A stretch of 64,000 nt of DNA from Vibrio celticus (GCF_024347335.1 NZ_AP025464.1:1240001-1304000), one strand, 5' to 3'. Shown: positions 52,633-62,139, counted from the stretch's first letter. The notes: generated from the letters alone by a model not told the origin. Numbers and translations are program-made.

Positions 52633-53981
52633 TATCTGTTCTCCTCAGCGCGCTCTAGAAGCATATTTCGGTACGCAATTGCGCTCTGTTTCAATGTTCT
52701 TTCTTGGGTGGTGTAATCAACGTGGACAATGCCAAAACGCTGGCAGTAGCCGAATGCCCACTCAAAGTTATCCATCAGGCTCCAAGCGAAGTAACCATCG
52801 ACTTTCACGCCCGCTTCAACTGCGTTGTGAACCGCTTCGATGTGGCCTTGGAAGTAGCGAACACGTTGATCATCCATCACTTGTCCGTTAACACGCTCGT
52901 CGTTACCTGCAGCACCGTTCTCTGTGATGTAGATAGGCGGCATATTTTCGTAACGCGCATCCAGTCTTACCAATAAATCGGTTAGGCCCTGTGGGTTGAT
53001 CTCCCAACCGATGTAAGTGTGTTCAGCGTCAGTCTGTTTCACTGATTCAATATCGCCATTCTCGTTGAAGCGAGCGACATTACGTGTGTAGTAGTTGATA
53101 CCAATGTAGTCGACCGGTGCACTGATGATGTCTAGATCGCCCTCTAGAATCATCGGCATGTTCATCGCTTGGCGCTCCACCACTAACTGCGGGTACTCGC
53201 CTTTCAATACTGGGTCGATGAACCAGTGGTAGTTCTCGGCTTCGCAGTAGTCTGCTGCCGCTTGGTCTTGTGGTGTCAGCGGGTAAGCTGGCGTCGCGTT
53301 AAATACCACACCGTGCTTAGCGTGAGGCGCATTGTTACGAAGGATCGGCATTGCTAAGCCGTGTGCCAACATTAGGTGGTGAGACGCTAAGTAGCCCTCT
53401 TTTTCACCTTTGATACCTGGCGCGTGTTCGCCCCAACGGTAGCCTAGGAATGCAGACACAAACGGTTCATTGAGCGTGGTGTATACGTCGATGGTATCGC
53501 CAAAGTACTTGCTCACCACTTCAGCATATTCAGCGAATTTGTAAGACGTTTCTCGGTTTAACCAGCCGCCTTTGTCTTCAAGGTATTGTGGTAGATCCCA
53601 GTGGTACAAAGTCACATACACCTTCATGCCACGAGCATGACACTCATCGATGATCTGACCGTAAAACTCAAGGCCTTGCTGATTCACCACACCGTCTTGC
53701 GGCAGGATACGTGGCCATGCAATTGAAAGGCGGTAAGCATCAACGCCTAAGCCTTGAATCATCTCGATATCTTGTTTCCATAGGTGGTAGTGATCACACG
53801 CCACATCACCATTGTCGCCATTATCGACCTTGCCCGGCTTCTTGCAGAAAGTGTCCCAGATAGACGCTGTACGACCGCCTTCTTCAACGCCGCCTTCAAT
53901 TTGGTATGAAGATGTCGCGACACCGAATACAAATTCCTTACTGCGTAACTTTGAATCACTTGGAAGTTGAAATTTATTCAT
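52632..53981 (-). CDS. GH1 beta-glucosidase
   Basis: Hydrolyses cellobiose and other beta-glucosides in the cytosol. It has 449 residues. FVFGVATSSYQIEGG opens the (beta/alpha)8 barrel. The acid/base Glu is in TTLNEPF (about residue 171), and the nucleophile Glu in YITENGAAG (about 354). YFAWSLMDNFEWAFGY closes the glucose-binding site. The residues point to a plain glucosidase, not a 6-phospho-beta-glucosidase, matching ABC (non-PTS) uptake. AAGGG precedes the ATG. It lies between the permease and the ATPase genes, overlapping the latter by one base. Confidence 0.94.
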   Translation of the reverse strand: MNKFQLPSDSKLRSKEFVFGVATSSYQIEGGVEEGGRTASIWDTFCKKPGKVDNGDNGDVACDHYHLWKQDIEMIQGLGVDAYRLSIAWPRILPQDGVVNQQGLEFYGQIIDECHARGMKVYVTLYHWDLPQYLEDKGGWLNRETSYKFAEYAEVVSKYFGDTIDVYTTLNEPFVSAFLGYRWGEHAPGIKGEKEGYLASHHLMLAHGLAMPILRNNAPHAKHGVVFNATPAYPLTPQDQAAADYCEAENYHWFIDPVLKGEYPQLVVERQAMNMPMILEGDLDIISAPVDYIGINYYTRNVARFNENGDIESVKQTDAEHTYIGWEINPQGLTDLLVRLDARYENMPPIYITENGAAGNDERVNGQVMDDQRVRYFQGHIEAVHNAVEAGVKVDGYFAWSLMDNFEWAFGYCQRFGIVHVDYTTQERTLKQSAIAYRNMLLERAEENR

Positions 53982-53998
53982 TGTTATAACCCTTAAAC

Positions 53999-54892
53999 CT
54001 AACCTTTAACTGCGCCGGACGTTAAACCACTGATCATCTGTTTCGATGCGAACAGGTAAGTAATCACGAGTGGTAAAATTGAAATTGTGGTACCTAGCAT
54101 TACCGCGCCCCATGGCGTATTCGGAATACCTTGAACGCTTCGTAGCGCCTGTGTAATTACGTAATTATCTGGGTTATTTAGAACCACGAGAGGCTGCATA
54201 AACATGTTCCAGAAGAAGACGAACTGAACAATCGCAAGCGTTGCTAATGCTGGTTTCATCAGTGGCAGTACCACGCTCCAGTACGTTCTGAACTCGCCTG
54301 CACCATCTAGCTTCGCCGCTTCTAATAGCTCTTTAGGAATCGATGCAATCACGTGCTGACGCATCAAAAAGATACCAAATGGCGTGGTGGTGAACGGTAG
54401 CCATACCGCCATGTGGTTATCCAGCAAGCCTAAGAATTTCACGATCATGAAATAAGGGATCAAGCTAAGCACAGGCGGAATCGCCATCGAGCCAACCAGC
54501 ATGCCGAACAACACGTTCTTACCGCGAAACTTAAACACAGCAAATGCGTAACCACCCATGCTACAGAACAGCAGCGAGATAGTTGTGCCTAGGAACGCCA
54601 CGTAAATCGAGTTAAACATCGCTTTCCAAAACGGCATGATTTCTAGCAGTTTTGCGTAGTTGATTGCCAAGCTATCGCCAACAGCAAAGCTGATGCCCGA
54701 ACCAAAGATTTCCGAACGATCACGTGTTGAAAGCAGAGCTGACCACACAAACGGGAACACCGTAATGATTGCAGAAACAACCAGTAATATTCCGAGCATA
54801 ACCATCAAGATCTTAGTCATGATGTACATGGTGCGTTCGCTTGGCATTAGGCCACTTAGTGGTGAAGTATTTGTCTTAATTGATGTCGACAT
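53999..54892 (-). CDS. Carbohydrate ABC permease, MalG/CUT1 type
   Basis: One half of the inner-membrane channel. It has 297 residues and six helices. The EAA loop reads ELLEAAKLDGAGEFRTYWSVVLPLMKP and contacts the ATPase. GGGGA lies about 8 bases before the ATG, and only one base separates it from the preceding permease stop. It partners the next permease and the binding protein in a beta-glucoside importer. Confidence 0.94.
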   Translation of the reverse strand: MSTSIKTNTSPLSGLMPSERTMYIMTKILMVMLGILLVVSAIITVFPFVWSALLSTRDRSEIFGSGISFAVGDSLAINYAKLLEIMPFWKAMFNSIYVAFLGTTISLLFCSMGGYAFAVFKFRGKNVLFGMLVGSMAIPPVLSLIPYFMIVKFLGLLDNHMAVWLPFTTTPFGIFLMRQHVIASIPKELLEAAKLDGAGEFRTYWSVVLPLMKPALATLAIVQFVFFWNMFMQPLVVLNNPDNYVITQALRSVQGIPNTPWGAVMLGTTISILPLVITYLFASKQMISGLTSGAVKG

Positions 54893-54893
54893 C

Positions 54894-55880
54894 TTAATGT
54901 TCCCCTAAGCCTTTCTTACCGAAGAATAAAAATTGAACCAAGGTACACGTTGCGATGAGTGCAAACAGAAGCCATGAAATCGCTGATGCTGTACCCATTT
55001 CTAGCCATTCCCAACCCACTTTGTAGAGGTACATCGAGATAGTTAAACCAGATTGGCCTGTACCACCTGTGCCACGCGTTAGAACGAACGGTTCTTCAAA
55101 CATTTGCAGGTTACCAATGATGGTCATGGTGATAGCAAAGAAGATGAATGGACGAATCATTGGTAGTGATATATTCCAGAAGCGGCGGAAGGCATTGGCA
55201 CCGTCCATACGAGCAGCTTCTAAAATGTCTTTAGGAATCGTCATTAAACCTGTGGTGTAAAGGACGATGTTAAAACCGGTATATTTCCAGAAAACCATGA
55301 TCGCGATAGACGGCTTCACCATAGTGGCATCGTCTAACCAGCGGATTGGTTGAAAATCGTTAACCCAAGCAAATGCCCAACCAAACAGCGTGCTATCAGC
55401 CAGAGCCATCAGCGTTTGGTTAATAATTCCTGAGTTAGGAGAATACATATTGAAGAAAATTAGTGACGCTGCGACCGTTGATGTAATGAACGGTAGAAAG
55501 TACGCCGATGTTAGCCAGTGACGCATACGGTCACCCATTGAAACCAACATGTAAGCCACTGGAATAGCGACTAAGTGCTGAGCCACACCTGACGTGATTG
55601 CTAGCCATAGCGTGTTCTTTAATGAACGCCATAACCATGGGTCAGTTAAAGCGATGTGATAGTTCTCAAAACCCACAAACTCCATCGCATCCATGCCCCT
55701 CACAGGGTTCCATTCATGAAACGAAAGATAAACAGAGAACAACAGCGGGAAGATCCCAAATACAGAAAAAATGATCAGAAACGGCAGAAGAAATCCATAC
55801 GGTGTAAGCGCTTTCAAATTTAGACGAGAAAAAAAGCTTTGCTCAGAAGGTTCTATCGTTGTGCTCGCTGTATGATTCAT
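54894..55880 (-). CDS. Carbohydrate ABC permease, MalF/CUT1 type
   Basis: The second channel subunit. It has 328 residues and six helices, after an N-terminal cytosolic tail of about 30 residues. The EAA loop DILEAARMDGANAFRRFWNISLPMI is clear. It is separated from the binding-protein gene by an intrinsic terminator, so it is probably expressed at a lower level than that gene. Confidence 0.94.
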   Translation of the reverse strand: MNHTASTTIEPSEQSFFSRLNLKALTPYGFLLPFLIIFSVFGIFPLLFSVYLSFHEWNPVRGMDAMEFVGFENYHIALTDPWLWRSLKNTLWLAITSGVAQHLVAIPVAYMLVSMGDRMRHWLTSAYFLPFITSTVAASLIFFNMYSPNSGIINQTLMALADSTLFGWAFAWVNDFQPIRWLDDATMVKPSIAIMVFWKYTGFNIVLYTTGLMTIPKDILEAARMDGANAFRRFWNISLPMIRPFIFFAITMTIIGNLQMFEEPFVLTRGTGGTGQSGLTISMYLYKVGWEWLEMGTASAISWLLFALIATCTLVQFLFFGKKGLGEH

Positions 55881-55893
55881 AGTACGACCTCTT

Positions 55894-55922
55894 AAAAAAG
55901 GAAGCGCGCTATCCGCGCCTCC
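55894..55922 (-). terminator. Intra-operon terminator after the binding-protein gene
   Basis: On the minus strand GGAGGCGCG pairs with CGCGCTTCC (one G-T) over GATAG and is followed by TTTTTT. It sits between the binding protein and the permeases. Confidence 0.82.
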
Positions 55923-55946
55923 TCACTTACTCAAAGTAATAACAAA

Positions 55947-57194
55947 TTAAAGATTACGCGTGCGACGTTTGATTAGACGCTCTGCCTCTTTAAGCGCTGT
56001 CTCGATGTCCTTACCTTCATCAAGTACTTCCATCAATGCGTTCTCTAAGATGATAGAACGTGCAACGTGGTCGCCTTGCGCTGGAGATACTGGCTTAATG
56101 TTTTGCGCTACTTCAGCAAAGATAAGACGAGCTTTTTGTCCACCTAGGAATTCCATCTCTTCTTGGAAAAGCTCATCATCATAAGTAGTTACGTTAGAAG
56201 GGAAGGCAGCGATAGTCTCAAAGGCACCTAACTGAACATCACGATCAGTCGTCATGTATTCAATAAGAGCCCAAGCTTCATCTGGGTTCTCTGATTGGGT
56301 TGGAATCGAAAGGAATGAACCACCCCAACTTCCGTAGATACCATCAGGAAGGTTAGAGACTGCCCATTTACCCGAAGTATCTGGAGCCATCCAGTTTTGA
56401 AGGTGACCCAGCAGCCATGCGCCAGACAGTTGAGTAGCTAACGTACCGTTGCGGAAGCCTTCGTACCATTCGTTAGACCAAGCTAGGATGCGGCCGTCTA
56501 AGCCTTTGTCGCGAATCTCTTTTGCTACTTCAAAAGCGTGAACAAAACGCTCTGATGTCACAACAGGGTTACCATCTTTATCAAAGTACAGGCCTTCACC
56601 TTCAGGAACGGTCGTAAAGATAATCGCTTGTGCTACATCTGATGCTGAAGCGATAAGTTGTACGTTTTGTTCTTTCAGTTTTTCACCAGCAGCAATGTAT
56701 GAATCCCAATCTTTGATGGCTTCTTTTACATCAATACCCGCTTTTTCGAATACGTCGGTACGGTAATACATAACACCTGGACCAAGATCGACAGGGATGC
56801 CGTACATGTCGCCGTCAGCGCCTTTACCTTGCGCCCATGCGTAAGGTGCGAATCGTTCTTCGTATTTATCTGCACCGTAGTTTTCAGACAGGTTAACTAG
56901 ACCACCAGAGCCAACGAATGGACCAATTTTCTCAACGTCGACAACAATCACATCACCTGCACCAGAACCCGTTGCAAGGTTCGTTGTCAGTTTCGTGTGG
57001 TGGTCACCATGGTTGTTCATAAGGTAATCAACTTTAATCCCTGTCTTCTTTTCGAAATCAGGCAGTAACACCTTCAAGCTGCTATCGAAATCAGGGAAGC
57101 CGTCGAAACGAATCTCTTTGTCAGCCGCATTCACAGCTGTTGTACCTAATCCTAAAGCAACCGCGCATGAAAGCGCCAAGGTCTTAAATTTCAT
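55947..57194 (-). CDS. Sugar-binding protein of a CUT1 ABC importer
   Basis: Captures the imported sugar in the periplasm. It has 415 residues with a Sec signal peptide (MKFKTLALSCAVALGLGTTAVNA, cleavage about residue 23). The mature protein is a COG1653 family-1 binding protein: FEKKTGIKVDY, SGAGDVIVVDVEKIG, MYGIPVDLGPGVMYYRTDVFEKAG and SGAWLLG. The enzymes around it point to cellobiose or related beta-glucosides (inference). It lies 18 bases after lacI on the same strand. Confidence 0.93.
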   Translation of the reverse strand: MKFKTLALSCAVALGLGTTAVNAADKEIRFDGFPDFDSSLKVLLPDFEKKTGIKVDYLMNNHGDHHTKLTTNLATGSGAGDVIVVDVEKIGPFVGSGGLVNLSENYGADKYEERFAPYAWAQGKGADGDMYGIPVDLGPGVMYYRTDVFEKAGIDVKEAIKDWDSYIAAGEKLKEQNVQLIASASDVAQAIIFTTVPEGEGLYFDKDGNPVVTSERFVHAFEVAKEIRDKGLDGRILAWSNEWYEGFRNGTLATQLSGAWLLGHLQNWMAPDTSGKWAVSNLPDGIYGSWGGSFLSIPTQSENPDEAWALIEYMTTDRDVQLGAFETIAAFPSNVTTYDDELFQEEMEFLGGQKARLIFAEVAQNIKPVSPAQGDHVARSIILENALMEVLDEGKDIETALKEAERLIKRRTRNL

Positions 57195-57212
57195 GTTCTA
57201 TCCTTAATATTT

Positions 57213-58220
57213 TTATAGGGTAACTGGTAAATCCGATACCGAGTTTCTAGTGACCAACGTCGGCAGCAATTTAAAGTTCACGTCATGTTTGATTTTTTTT
57301 AGCTTCTGTAGAGTGAGCTGTACTGCTTCAACGCTCATCTCTTCAATAGGGAAATTAATGGTGGTCAAACTAGGGGTCAGATAACGCGCGAAGATGGTGT
57401 TATCGAAGCCCACCAGTGATACATCTTTCGGAACTGACAGTCCCTCTTGATGCAACACCTCAAAGGCGCCGAATGCCATGTGATCATTCGAAGCAAATAC
57501 TGCTGTGAAATGACACTTACGATTCATCAGCTTTTTCATAGCGCTGATGCCCGTCTCTTCAGTAAAGCCCGCTTCCGAGACTAATGCTTCATCGTATGGC
57601 ACACCCGCTTCTTCCAAGGCCTTTCGATACCCCTGCAAACGCCCCCTAGCATCTGCTTTATCTAAAGGCCCGGTAATACACGCGATATCTGTATGTCCCT
57701 TTTGCAAAAGATACTGAGTAGCGAGTAGCCCCCCGACTTCGTTATCAATATCAATGCAACTCATCGCCATTTCTGGGATGAAGCGGTTAATTAAAACCAC
57801 AGGGGTCCCCTGTTCTTCCAATTCAATTAAATAATCATCACTGAGCAGTTGAGTATGAAGAATCAAAGCATCAACACGACGCCCCAACAGAAACTCCACA
57901 GACTCTCGCTGCCCTTGTTCGGTGTTCGAACCCGCTGTAACAACAGCGTGGTAACCAAAGCGGCGTAGGTTTTCTTCTATGCAGTGCAAGATGCCTGAAT
58001 AGAAAGAACCGCCCAGTTCTGGAACAACTACACCAACACTTCCAGTACGACTTGAAGCCAAAGCTTGAGCGATAGAGTTAGGGCGATAACCCAATTCTTT
58101 GATCGCTTTTTCAACCTTTAACTTCTTGTCATGACTCACTCGGCTAGTGCCATTAATAACCCTAGACACTGTCGCCTGAGACACACCTGCATGTTCTGAT
58201 ACGTGTTTAATTGTCGCCAC
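57213..58220 (-). CDS. LacI family regulator leading the importer operon
   Basis: A repressor of 335 residues. The helix-turn-helix is ATIKHVSEHAGVSQATVSRVING. The sensor domain has GVVVPELGGSFYSGIL, RGRLQGYRKALEEAG, AVFASNDHMAFGAFEVL and SLVGFDNTIFARYLTPSLTT. The start is GTG with GAGG about 6 bases upstream. A LacI-type palindrome lies 24 bases before the start and another about 120 bases upstream, so autorepression of the whole operon is likely. Similar sites precede the porin gene. The inducer is presumably the transported sugar. The repressor is the first gene of the unit it is expected to control. Confidence 0.93.
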   Translation of the reverse strand: MATIKHVSEHAGVSQATVSRVINGTSRVSHDKKLKVEKAIKELGYRPNSIAQALASSRTGSVGVVVPELGGSFYSGILHCIEENLRRFGYHAVVTAGSNTEQGQRESVEFLLGRRVDALILHTQLLSDDYLIELEEQGTPVVLINRFIPEMAMSCIDIDNEVGGLLATQYLLQKGHTDIACITGPLDKADARGRLQGYRKALEEAGVPYDEALVSEAGFTEETGISAMKKLMNRKCHFTAVFASNDHMAFGAFEVLHQEGLSVPKDVSLVGFDNTIFARYLTPSLTTINFPIEEMSVEAVQLTLQKLKKIKHDVNFKLLPTLVTRNSVSDLPVTL

Positions 58221-58243
58221 TCGAACCTCGATACTTCATTAGC

Positions 58244-58259
58244 TTGTAACCGCTTACAA
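58244..58259. promoter_or_regulatory. LacI-type operator upstream of lacI
   Basis: TTGTAACCGCTTACAA, with arms TTGTAA/TTACAA and the central CG typical of LacI-family operators. Confidence 0.72.
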
Positions 58260-58290
58260 AACGATTATTAAGAAATTACGTTTTAGTTGA

Positions 58291-58308
58291 AGTGAGTGTC
58301 ATCACACT
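58291..58308. promoter_or_regulatory. CRP-like site
   Basis: AGTGAGTGTCATCACACT has GTGA-N6-TCAC spacing. It lies between the two LacI-type sites, as expected for a catabolite-activated sugar operon. Confidence 0.5.
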
Positions 58309-58343
58309 AAAGTTGGAGGTAAAAAGGCCAGTTGTGGAAATCA

Positions 58344-58357
58344 TGAAAGCGCTTACA
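58344..58357. promoter_or_regulatory. Second LacI-type operator
   Basis: TGAAAGCGCTTACA, centred about 99 bases from the first site, which would allow looping. Confidence 0.6.
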
Positions 58358-58372
58358 GATTCGCTTCATGCT

Positions 58373-58387
58373 ATGAAACTGTTTCAT
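58373..58387. promoter_or_regulatory. Palindrome, unknown binder
   Basis: ATGAAACTGTTTCAT is a perfect odd-centred inverted repeat without the LacI central CG. Confidence 0.4.
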
Positions 58388-58607
58388 GAGATTATTGTTT
58401 ATATTATCAAGATGACGTTCGATTACTTGCTCGTCAGATCAAACAAGTACGCCAAAATTCATTTTTTGAAAGCGTCATTTGATGATGAATCCGCAGCTGA
58501 CGGTAATATACACGGGGAAAGTGACCTTGTTATTTCAATGGCCTTTCGAAATTGTATGAGAACATTTCCTCTCATGGGCACTCACATTAATGCTCCGTTG
58601 ACCCGAC

Positions 58608-58635
58608 ACAAAAATGCCCAGCAAAAGCTGGGCAT
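58608..58635 (-). terminator. Intrinsic terminator of the chemoreceptor gene
   Basis: On the minus strand ATGCCCAGC/GCTGGGCAT over TTTT, followed by TTTTGTG. Confidence 0.85.
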
Positions 58636-58655
58636 GGAAGGGGGTAGAGTCTCCT

Positions 58656-60674
58656 CTAAACCGTATTTTCTGATTGCTCGGCGAGCTTAAACTCTTGAGT
58701 TAGTGAGAATTGCTGCTGCGACATGGTTTCAAGCTGTTGACCATGAGAAAACAAAACCTGAGATCGTTGAGAGTTGTCCTCTGCCAAGGTGTGTATCTGA
58801 CTGATGTTTTTTGTGACTTGAGAAGCAACCACTTGGTGTTCCGTGGTTGCAGTCGCGATTTGATGACTCCTTTGCTCAACCTCATTAAGCAGATCAGACA
58901 CCGTTAAAATTGAATGATTCACTTCGCCCGTTTGCTCAACACATTGAACCATACCCACCACACATTGATTGATTTGTTCCACCGCCAATTTAGAACTGGT
59001 TTGCAGCTGTTCAATCTTATTGTGTATCTCTTGCGTTGACGCATTGGTTTTGGCCGCTAACACGCGAACTTCATCAGCCACCACAGAGAAACCGCGCCCT
59101 TGTTCTCCCGCTCGAGCGGCTTCAATGGCGGCATTCAATGCCAACAAATTGGTTTGTTCGGAGATCCCAGATATCACATCCAAAATGGAGCCAATGCTGG
59201 CACTTTCGCTTTCGAGCTGGCCAATGGTCGCTGTTGATTCTGCCAACTTACGTTCTAAACTGCCCATCAACTCGACGCTTTTATCCATCGTCTTCTGGCC
59301 ATCACTGGAACTCGACACCGCTTCGGTCACTAGGATTAAAGTTTGATTGGCCGCTTGGGTTATTTCCGTTACAGAACACTCAATTTGCTCCATCGCAGTT
59401 GCCACCATCACCGTTTGATTGGTCTGGTCTTGCATCGCTTCACGCAGTGAACGACTAGTGCTTTGGTTCTCTAAAGACGCCTCTTTTAAGCGTGTAGACG
59501 ATTGACGCATGTTCTCAATCATTCGAGTCAGGTGGCTGATCACTAAGTTGACCTTAGTGCTAACTGAACCGAACTCATTATTGGCTTGATATTGCACCAT
59601 CGTGCTCAAGTCTTTATTGGCAACTTGGTCGAGTGCACTTTGCAGCAGCTTGCTTGGTTTACGGATCCCTTTGGCAATATTTAACCCAATCAACAGAGCA
59701 ATAAGTACGGAAGTAAGTGCAATAACGCCCTGCATCACAAGGGCTTGCTGTGAAGAGTCCATCGACTCGTGATACAGGCGTGTCGCAGTATCTTCAGCGT
59801 ACATTGAAAGCTCATCAAAGTGACTTAACTGCTGATCGATTAGCTGTTCAATTTCCTGCTTTTGGAGGGAGATAGACTCATCGAGCTTGACGGTTTCTTT
59901 ATGGGTAGCTACTGAACCATTGGCTGAAAACGCATGTGAAACGAGCAGTGATAAAGACTGCTTACTGCGGCGCAGCAAAGACGAATCTAGGTTATCTAAA
60001 TCTACTACCGCTTGTTCGAATCGCTCTTTGCGACTTTGCAGGCGGCGCTCAACACCGCGTACTTCCGATGACGTTTGCAGTGAAAACGCTTCGTTAGCTT
60101 CCGATGCGATCAAACTCAATTGCACCAACAGAGCTTCGACTGCCTTTTGTGTCTGCTCCGAATCTGCACTCGCGAGTTGATTCACCAAGGTATTATTAAG
60201 CTGTCCCACCACAGATTGAAATTGCGCCTGCTCCATCGAACCGAGATCTTTGCTATCCAAATACTCAACGTAAAGCTCCAATGCCCGCTCTATCTTATCG
60301 ATCGTCGACACGCCAGTTTGAGTGATGTTGTTGAGCATGGCTTCCATTTGTGAACCAGACTCACCCTTGCCTTCGAACCAGCTCAATTGCTGCTGATATT
60401 GCTTGATGTTGTTTAAGAAGGTTTGCTTCAGTGGCTCCAGTTCATCAACATAATTAGCGGACAAGTAGGGTGTGGTGCTGCGATTAATGTCCAAGAATCG
60501 AATCGTCAGCGTAGATGATTGAAGCATTAGTGGAGTGGCTTGATGTGTGATGTTTTCGATTCGAGTCGTTATGTCTTTATTGCTATTGATACTTAACCAT
60601 GCAGAGCCCAGCATGATCACAATGAGTACAAAGAAACCTAAATATACTCGAAACACGATGGAAGAAAGTCTCAT
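58656..60674 (-). CDS. Methyl-accepting chemotaxis protein
   Basis: A transmembrane chemoreceptor of 672 residues. TM1 lies at about residues 8-28. A long, all-helical periplasmic sensor of about 270 residues follows, possibly of the HBM four-helix type, then TM2 (VMQGVIALTSVLIALLIGLNI), a HAMP domain and a signalling domain. The signalling tip reads TNLLALNAAIEAARAGEQGRGFSVVADEVRVLA. No C-terminal NWETF-type CheR tether is present. The ATG at 60674 follows AAGGA at 7 bases; a longer frame would start within the terminator upstream. Its position after a sugar porin suggests it senses the same sugar or its binding protein (inference). Confidence 0.92.
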   Translation of the reverse strand: MRLSSIVFRVYLGFFVLIVIMLGSAWLSINSNKDITTRIENITHQATPLMLQSSTLTIRFLDINRSTTPYLSANYVDELEPLKQTFLNNIKQYQQQLSWFEGKGESGSQMEAMLNNITQTGVSTIDKIERALELYVEYLDSKDLGSMEQAQFQSVVGQLNNTLVNQLASADSEQTQKAVEALLVQLSLIASEANEAFSLQTSSEVRGVERRLQSRKERFEQAVVDLDNLDSSLLRRSKQSLSLLVSHAFSANGSVATHKETVKLDESISLQKQEIEQLIDQQLSHFDELSMYAEDTATRLYHESMDSSQQALVMQGVIALTSVLIALLIGLNIAKGIRKPSKLLQSALDQVANKDLSTMVQYQANNEFGSVSTKVNLVISHLTRMIENMRQSSTRLKEASLENQSTSRSLREAMQDQTNQTVMVATAMEQIECSVTEITQAANQTLILVTEAVSSSSDGQKTMDKSVELMGSLERKLAESTATIGQLESESASIGSILDVISGISEQTNLLALNAAIEAARAGEQGRGFSVVADEVRVLAAKTNASTQEIHNKIEQLQTSSKLAVEQINQCVVGMVQCVEQTGEVNHSILTVSDLLNEVEQRSHQIATATTEHQVVASQVTKNISQIHTLAEDNSQRSQVLFSHGQQLETMSQQQFSLTQEFKLAEQSENTV

Positions 60675-60697
60675 GGTGAATCCTTGATCTAGTGGCG

Positions 60698-60723
60698 AAA
60701 AAAAGGGCACAAAGAATGTGCCC
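60698..60723 (-). terminator. Intrinsic terminator between the porin and chemoreceptor genes
   Basis: On the minus strand GGGCACA/TGTGCCC over TTCTT is followed by TTTTTTT, only 24 bases before the chemoreceptor ATG. Confidence 0.85.
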
Positions 60724-60805
60724 AAGAATGGAGTTAATTGAAACGTGCCCTAATTAATCTGCCTTTAGGGCTAAAATGGACAGTCTTTACTACTTTCAAA
60801 CACAG

Positions 60806-60836
60806 GCTCTTTGAAAATATGCCGAATTCAAAGAGC
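60806..60836 (-). other. 10-bp inverted repeat downstream of the porin gene
   Basis: GCTCTTTGAA and TTCAAAGAGC flank an 11-base spacer, 20 bases after the porin stop. No T tract follows. It probably stabilises the porin mRNA 3' end. Confidence 0.45.
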
Positions 60837-60855
60837 TGCTGTTGCTAGCTTGTGA

Positions 60856-62139
60856 TTACCACCAAGCTTCAAACATTGCACCGAATGCAAGTGTATCTGC
60901 AGTAACCGTTTTAGTTGTGCCTTTAGTCTCCACATCACCCACTGTTGTGTAGAAACGTAGCATTGGACGACTCCAAGGTAGACCACCAAGTGATACGTTT
61001 TGAGATAACGTTACTTTCCAACCGTTTTTCTCAGAACCATCATCACGATCTTCCATCGCGTAGCCCGCTTCTAACCATGTAGAATGCGTGTCATCCCATT
61101 GGTACTGTGGGCGAACGATACCAGCATATTCGCTCTGCTCTGTTGCATCGTCACCAGAGATGTCTTTGTACGATATAAGGTAATCAATAATGAATTGATC
61201 GCTCGTTGCGTAGTTACCTTCTAAACTTACATAGATAACTTGCTTATCGCCCGCTAAGTCAAATACTGAGTTGTCAGCACCGTCAGCGTATTTAGCAACT
61301 AACTTGTTGGAATCACCTAAGCCAAGAGTTGCACCGATTTGCCATGCATTTTCATCGCTTACTTTATTCCCGATAGTATCGGCTTCTTCAGACGCGAAAC
61401 CATAGTTAGCATACAAATCTAGGTTACCAATACCAGCATTGATGCCGTGAAGTTTCGACGTAATACCATAACGGCCTGAATCATTACCTAGAGCACCGTC
61501 TTCGCTATCAACCGCACCAACAAAACCCATATTTAGCTTAATGCCACCAAGGTTTAAGTTGTTAAAGCCCGCACCTTGACCATCATGTGTCATCCAGAAG
61601 TAATCGTTCAAACCTTGTTGTGGACGTTGATGGAAATCACGACCAGCCCATGCGTATAGTTCAGGTTGGCTCTCAACGAAATTAGTGACACCAGCATACA
61701 TTTTCTTCAAGTTTACGCCGCCAGAAGAACCCCACTGATCGTTGTTCCAATCATCAAGCATGAGCACTAAATCCCACTTCGCACCGCTATCTGCTTGGAA
61801 AATTTTTCCTAATTGAAACTCACCGCCGTTTGCTTCGTTACCCAAACGACCGAGAGAGCGACCTGAGCTACCAACTTCAACATAGCGGTTGTCTCCATCC
61901 GAGTAATGTGCACCGTAACGAGCGTAACCAGAGAATACAATCCCTTCTGGCACTTTCGTGTCTGGAGTCAAGACAGCTGGCTGTTGATCGTTGACATAAT
62001 CAATATCCACAACCCTAGATTCTAACTCTTGAATTCGTTTTTCTAATGCTTCGATATCAGTATCAGCAGCAAAAGAAGAGATTGAAGCAAGCGACGCCGC
62101 CACTGCGACTGTTATTGGCAAAAGCTTAAATTTTTGCAT
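60856..62139 (-). CDS. LamB/maltoporin-like outer-membrane porin
   Basis: A sugar-uptake channel of 427 residues. The signal peptide ends SISSFA|AD. A short coiled-coil stretch follows (IEALEKRIQELESRV, residues about 29-43), then a beta barrel with the LamB-like pattern GIVFSGYARYG, WAGRDFHQRPQQGLNDYFWM and an aromatic C-terminus (AMFEAWW) recognised by the barrel assembly machinery. AGGG precedes the ATG. LacI-like sites upstream and the adjacent importer genes suggest a beta-glucoside rather than maltose porin (inference). Confidence 0.88.
   Translation of the reverse strand: MQKFKLLPITVAVAASLASISSFAADTDIEALEKRIQELESRVVDIDYVNDQQPAVLTPDTKVPEGIVFSGYARYGAHYSDGDNRYVEVGSSGRSLGRLGNEANGGEFQLGKIFQADSGAKWDLVLMLDDWNNDQWGSSGGVNLKKMYAGVTNFVESQPELYAWAGRDFHQRPQQGLNDYFWMTHDGQGAGFNNLNLGGIKLNMGFVGAVDSEDGALGNDSGRYGITSKLHGINAGIGNLDLYANYGFASEEADTIGNKVSDENAWQIGATLGLGDSNKLVAKYADGADNSVFDLAGDKQVIYVSLEGNYATSDQFIIDYLISYKDISGDDATEQSEYAGIVRPQYQWDDTHSTWLEAGYAMEDRDDGSEKNGWKVTLSQNVSLGGLPWSRPMLRFYTTVGDVETKGTTKTVTADTLAFGAMFEAWW

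Larger units (their letters stand above)
58221..58655. promoter_or_regulatory. Promoter region of the lacI-importer operon
   Basis: A 435-base interval. It contains a CRP-like site, two LacI-type operators, one further palindrome and the terminator of the chemoreceptor gene. An open frame of 132 codons on the plus strand runs straight through these elements and resembles no protein. Confidence 0.65.

Noticed and set aside
58292..58690. Open frame of 132 codons on the plus strand
   Set aside because: It runs through operators and a terminator, overlaps the chemoreceptor gene, and its translation resembles no protein family.
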